From: AR5 sp041499965
Lineage (GTDB): Bacteria; Methylomirabilota; Methylomirabilia; Rokubacteriales; CSP1-6
Reading direction: 5' to 3'
Assembly (NCBI GenBank): GCA_041499965.1
Contig: JBGQLG010000246.1
Span: 1 to 7,763, forward strand
DNA: 7,763 nt
This document shows, one piece after another, positions 5,460 through 7,763 of the stretch. Below the pieces are notes generated by a model. It was given only the letters and a program-made list of their open reading frames with translations, was not told the origin of the DNA and searched no databases. A program made the position numbers and the translations under genes. Position 1 is the stretch's first letter, and every line of letters starts with the position of its first letter.

Positions 5460-6583
5460 CGTGCCGCCTCGAGCTCCGCGATCTGGTTCTCGATGAGCGC
5501 ACGGTCCTGGGCGTCCGGCCGGTCCTCCAGGTAGCGGGCGAGGGTCTTCCGGGCGGCGGCACGATCCTCGAGCCGGAGGTAGACGAGCCCGAGGCTGCGC
5601 TGGGTCTCCGGTGGGGCGTCGGGAAACTCGAGCGCTCGGCGGTAGGCGGCGACCGAGCGGGTCAGATCGCCGAGCGCGCCCCGAAGCCGGTGGAGCTCGC
5701 CCTCGGAGAAATACAGCTCGCCCAGGCTGTCACCGGCCTCGATGAGGAACCGCAGTAGGGTCTCGCTCGACGCAAACTGGTGGCGCCGCACCTCGTCGCG
5801 GAGCATCCACCGTCTGGCCGGCCGCAGATGGGCCACGTAGTCGTCGCGTCCGATCCGGGGCTCGCCGGTGGTGACGACGGTCTTCTCCGCGTAGTTCCGG
5901 AGGGCGGCCACCCGCTCCGCGGTCGGCGGGTGCGTCGCCAGGAAGATGTTCGACGCAACCGTGGGGCGGCCGCCGCGCTCGGCCATGAACCGCTCCCACA
6001 CGCGCGGCGCCTCTCGGGGATCGTAGCCGCTCTTGACCATGAGCTCGGAGCCCAGTTGATCGGCCTCGCGCTCCTGATCGCGGGAGAAGGCGGCGAGGCT
6101 GCCCACCTCGGCGCGCAGGTTGATGGCCTTGGCCTGGAAGTCTTCCCACCGCTGCATCGTGTGCCGGCGGAGGTAGTGCCCGATCTCGTGACCGAGCACG
6201 TGCGCGAGCTGCGCTTCGTTGGCGAGGCGAAGCAGGAGACCCGTCCCGATCTCCATCAGCCCGTTGGCTGCCATCGACGCGTTGAACGCGGGGTCGCGGA
6301 TCACGTAGGCGCGGATCCGGGGACAGTGAGGCCCGGCGATGCGGCAGACGACGCCCCGAATGTACGCCTGGAGCGCCGGATCGCGGACCACCGACGGCGA
6401 CGCCTCGAGCTGTTCCTCCCGGCGATCGGCCTGCAACCACAGGCTCGCCTCGTCGCTTCGGTCGGCCGGCCGCTCCTCCGGCGCGAGATCGGCGACGCCG
6501 CCCGGCCCGGGGCGCGGGGCCGCACAGGCCGCGACGAGCGTCGCGGCGAGTGAGAGGGCGAGCCCCCCGGCGCCGCGCCGCAC
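5456..6583 (-). CDS. M48 family zinc metalloprotease lipoprotein with C-terminal TPR-like region (BepA-like)
   Basis: Starting at GTG 6583 the product has 375 residues. A lipoprotein signal ends at LVAAC (Cys20). The peptidase domain contains NASMAANGLMEIGTGLLLRL (101-120), typical of M48 proteins, and the zinc motif GHEIGH with His132, Glu133 and His136. The EREAD segment at 171-175 carries the third zinc ligand, and THPPTAERVAALR (218-229) is the conserved segment late in the domain. Residues about 286-355 read as two or three TPR-like helix pairs (GELYFSEGELHRLRGALGD and following). BepA/YfgC, which degrades misassembled outer-membrane proteins, has the same order of domains but is longer. 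The GTG lies 2 bases after the stop of the preceding gene and has no purine-rich ribosome binding site, which points to reinitiation after that gene. A longer frame back to 7063 is open but antisense-like and lacks homologous content. All catalytic residues are present. Confidence 0.9.
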   Translation of the reverse strand: MRRGAGGLALSLAATLVAACAAPRPGPGGVADLAPEERPADRSDEASLWLQADRREEQLEASPSVVRDPALQAYIRGVVCRIAGPHCPRIRAYVIRDPAFNASMAANGLMEIGTGLLLRLANEAQLAHVLGHEIGHYLRRHTMQRWEDFQAKAINLRAEVGSLAAFSRDQEREADQLGSELMVKSGYDPREAPRVWERFMAERGGRPTVASNIFLATHPPTAERVAALRNYAEKTVVTTGEPRIGRDDYVAHLRPARRWMLRDEVRRHQFASSETLLRFLIEAGDSLGELYFSEGELHRLRGALGDLTRSVAAYRRALEFPDAPPETQRSLGLVYLRLEDRAAARKTLARYLEDRPDAQDRALIENQIAELEAAR

Positions 6584-6585
6584 GG

Positions 6586-7248
6586 TCAGAAGGGGAGGTC
6601 GTGAAGCAGGCGCTTCACGGTCGCCAGCGCGTCGGGGGCGGTGCCCACCGCGCCGGTCCGCTCGTAGTTGAACCAGACGATGTCGCCGGCGGCGAGGTCG
6701 ACGATCGAGGCCGAGCCGGTGAACTCGTTGGCCAGCCCGCCGAAGGTGACGAAATGCCGACTCAGGCGGGCTTCGGACATCTCGACGAACATCGCGTACG
6801 GCGCGGCGGCACGGTCGTCGTGCAGCACGGAGGCGCCGCGGCCCAGGCTCCACTCGAAGCGCGCCTTGGACGGCAGGGACGAACCGTCGGTGTAGCGATG
6901 CGCGACGATGGCGCTCCGCAGGAGGGCGTGGACCTTCATGACCTGCGCCTGACGATCGCGCCGCTCCGGGTCGGCCGGCGGCTGGTATCTCACGATCGCC
7001 GTCCGGCCAGCCAGGACACGGTCGAGCGCGGCCTGGACGAGATCCTGCGCGTGGTGGGTCCACTCGGCCTTCAAGAGCGTGACTCCCGCCGGGGCGACCT
7101 CGTAGACGTCGACGCGCACGGGGAGGAGGAGCAGGCCGGTGGCGGGGAGTCGTCCGCCGGCGGCGGTACGCTCCGGCCCGGCGGTGGCCGGGCCGGAGAC
7201 AAGAACGGTGATCGCGAGGACGAGAACGAGACGGGTGAGCCGGCTCAC
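6586..7248 (-). CDS. Secreted protein of unknown function
   Basis: From GTG 7248 the product has 220 residues with a Sec signal peptide (VSRLTRLVLVLAITVLVSGP, cleavage likely after ATA at 21-23). The mature part has a strand LLLLPVRVDVYEV (39-51), a long helix WTHHAQDLVQAALDRVLAG (63-81), and late motifs FGGLANEFTGSASIVDLAAG and IVWFNYERTG. The ending resembles periplasmic CsgG/GNA1162-like proteins in which a strand reading A-S-x-V-D-L-x-x-G-x-I-V-W recurs; that is a resemblance by eye, not an assignment. GTG 7248 is preferred over the ATG at 7413 because it yields a signal peptide, has AAGGG upstream, and overlaps the preceding stop as GTGA. Its position between an amidohydrolase and an M48 protease, with coupled translation, suggests a periplasmic role with the protease and terminal lipoprotein. 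Confidence 0.7.
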   Translation of the reverse strand: MSRLTRLVLVLAITVLVSGPATAGPERTAAGGRLPATGLLLLPVRVDVYEVAPAGVTLLKAEWTHHAQDLVQAALDRVLAGRTAIVRYQPPADPERRDRQAQVMKVHALLRSAIVAHRYTDGSSLPSKARFEWSLGRGASVLHDDRAAAPYAMFVEMSEARLSRHFVTFGGLANEFTGSASIVDLAAGDIVWFNYERTGAVGTAPDALATVKRLLHDLPF

Positions 7249-7763
7249 GCGCCCTTCGGAAAGTCGTAGAGCGTCGCCGGGTTCTCCACCAGGACGCGAT
7301 GGCGCGCCTTGTCGTCGGGCACCCAGTCGCTCAGGAGATCGAACAGCACCGCGTCGTCCGGCAGCTGCTTCGTCTGCTCGGTCGGGTGCGGCCAGTCGCT
7401 GCCCCACACGCACCGCTCGGGGGCCGCCTTGGCGTAGGCGCGGGCGACCGCGCTTGCGTCCGCGTAGGTCGGCGGGCCCACCTTGGTGTCGGCGTAGGCG
7501 CCCGACAGCTTGACCCAGGTGCGGCCCTTGTCCATCAGCGCCCGCACCTTGGCGTAGAGCGGATCGTTGACGCCGTTCGGCTGCGGGATGTGGGCGAGGT
7601 GATCGAAGACGATCGGCGAGGACACGCGCTCGAGGATCGGCATGACCTCCATGATCTTGGCGGCGGACGCGTTGATCTGGATGTGCCAGCCGAGATCGTT
7701 GACGCGCTTGGAGAGCGGCTCCATCATCTCGGGCGTCGTGGCGCCCGCCTGGGCCAGGTTGAA
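7245..7763 (-). CDS. Amidohydrolase of COG3618 (LigI-like) type, N-terminus cut by window edge
   Basis: The last 172 residues of a TIM-barrel hydrolase are visible, open at the right edge. Recognisable blocks in order (fragment numbering) are GWHIQI (25-30), VFDHLAHIPQP (52-62) with Asp54 and His55, WVKLSGAYAD (83-92), and VWGSDWPHPTEQ (119-130) with Asp123, the metal/catalytic aspartate, followed by WVPDD and LVENPATLYDF, which close these proteins. This is the pattern of 2-pyrone-4,6-dicarboxylate lactonase (LigI) and related lactone or amide hydrolases; about 110-130 residues should be missing. The substrate is unknown. It belongs to a different subfamily from the amidohydrolase at 3508-4605. 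Its TGA overlaps the GTG of the next gene by 4 bases, making it the first visible gene of the four-gene minus-strand operon. Confidence 0.9.
   Translation of the reverse strand, partial: FNLAQAGATTPEMMEPLSKRVNDLGWHIQINASAAKIMEVMPILERVSSPIVFDHLAHIPQPNGVNDPLYAKVRALMDKGRTWVKLSGAYADTKVGPPTYADASAVARAYAKAAPERCVWGSDWPHPTEQTKQLPDDAVLFDLLSDWVPDDKARHRVLVENPATLYDFPKGA

Noticed and set aside
6584..7063. N-terminal extension of the M48 protease to an ATG at 7063
   Set aside because: The extension overlaps the secreted-protein gene in another frame, is low-complexity, and would bury the lipoprotein signal that begins at GTG 6583.

Overview
The window is GC-rich throughout (about two-thirds G+C by eye) and densely coded, with genes that overlap or nearly touch. 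It combines a thiolase/DUF35 pair, a LivK-type solute-binding protein, two different amidohydrolases and a set of secreted envelope proteins. This fits an uncultivated or soil Gram-negative lineage with large acyl-CoA and aromatic/organic-acid catabolic repertoires, such as Rokubacteria/Methylomirabilota or some Beta/Deltaproteobacteria. The taxonomic guess is inference; no rRNA or marker gene is present.

Left block (minus strand, 1-1597): a DUF35 acyl-CoA-binding Zn-ribbon/OB-fold protein is followed after 5 bases by a thiolase-superfamily enzyme that runs off the left edge. A good sigma70-like promoter and a strong ribosome binding site precede the pair. DUF35 proteins and non-canonical thiolases commonly work as a complex. 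The thiolase here lacks the usual HDCF motif, so an aldolase-like reaction is as likely as thiolysis.

Small accessory module (plus strand, 1645-2174): a DUF4160 gene disrupted by a one-base frameshift is followed four bases later by an intact DUF2442 gene. This two-gene unit resembles a small toxin-antitoxin-like or accessory pair.

Central block (plus strand, 2268-4605): an exported LivK-type ABC solute-binding protein without its permease or ATPase genes, then, 7 bases later, a cytoplasmic COG2159-type metal-dependent amidohydrolase. They probably form one operon for sensing or uptake and hydrolysis/decarboxylation of an organic acid.

Convergent gap (4601-4870): the only sizeable non-coding stretch is a large imperfect palindrome of about 270 bp. 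Its outer arms are 73 nt and about 95% complementary, and they contain the stop codons of both flanking genes at exactly mirrored positions. It is the most striking unexplained structure in the window.

Right block (minus strand, 4866-7763): a four-gene operon joined by 4-base overlaps or a 2-base gap. It runs from a COG3618/LigI-like amidohydrolase (cut by the right edge) to a secreted protein of unknown function, an M48 metalloprotease lipoprotein with a TPR-like tail, and a small lipoprotein. The last three probably act together in the periplasm or at the outer membrane.
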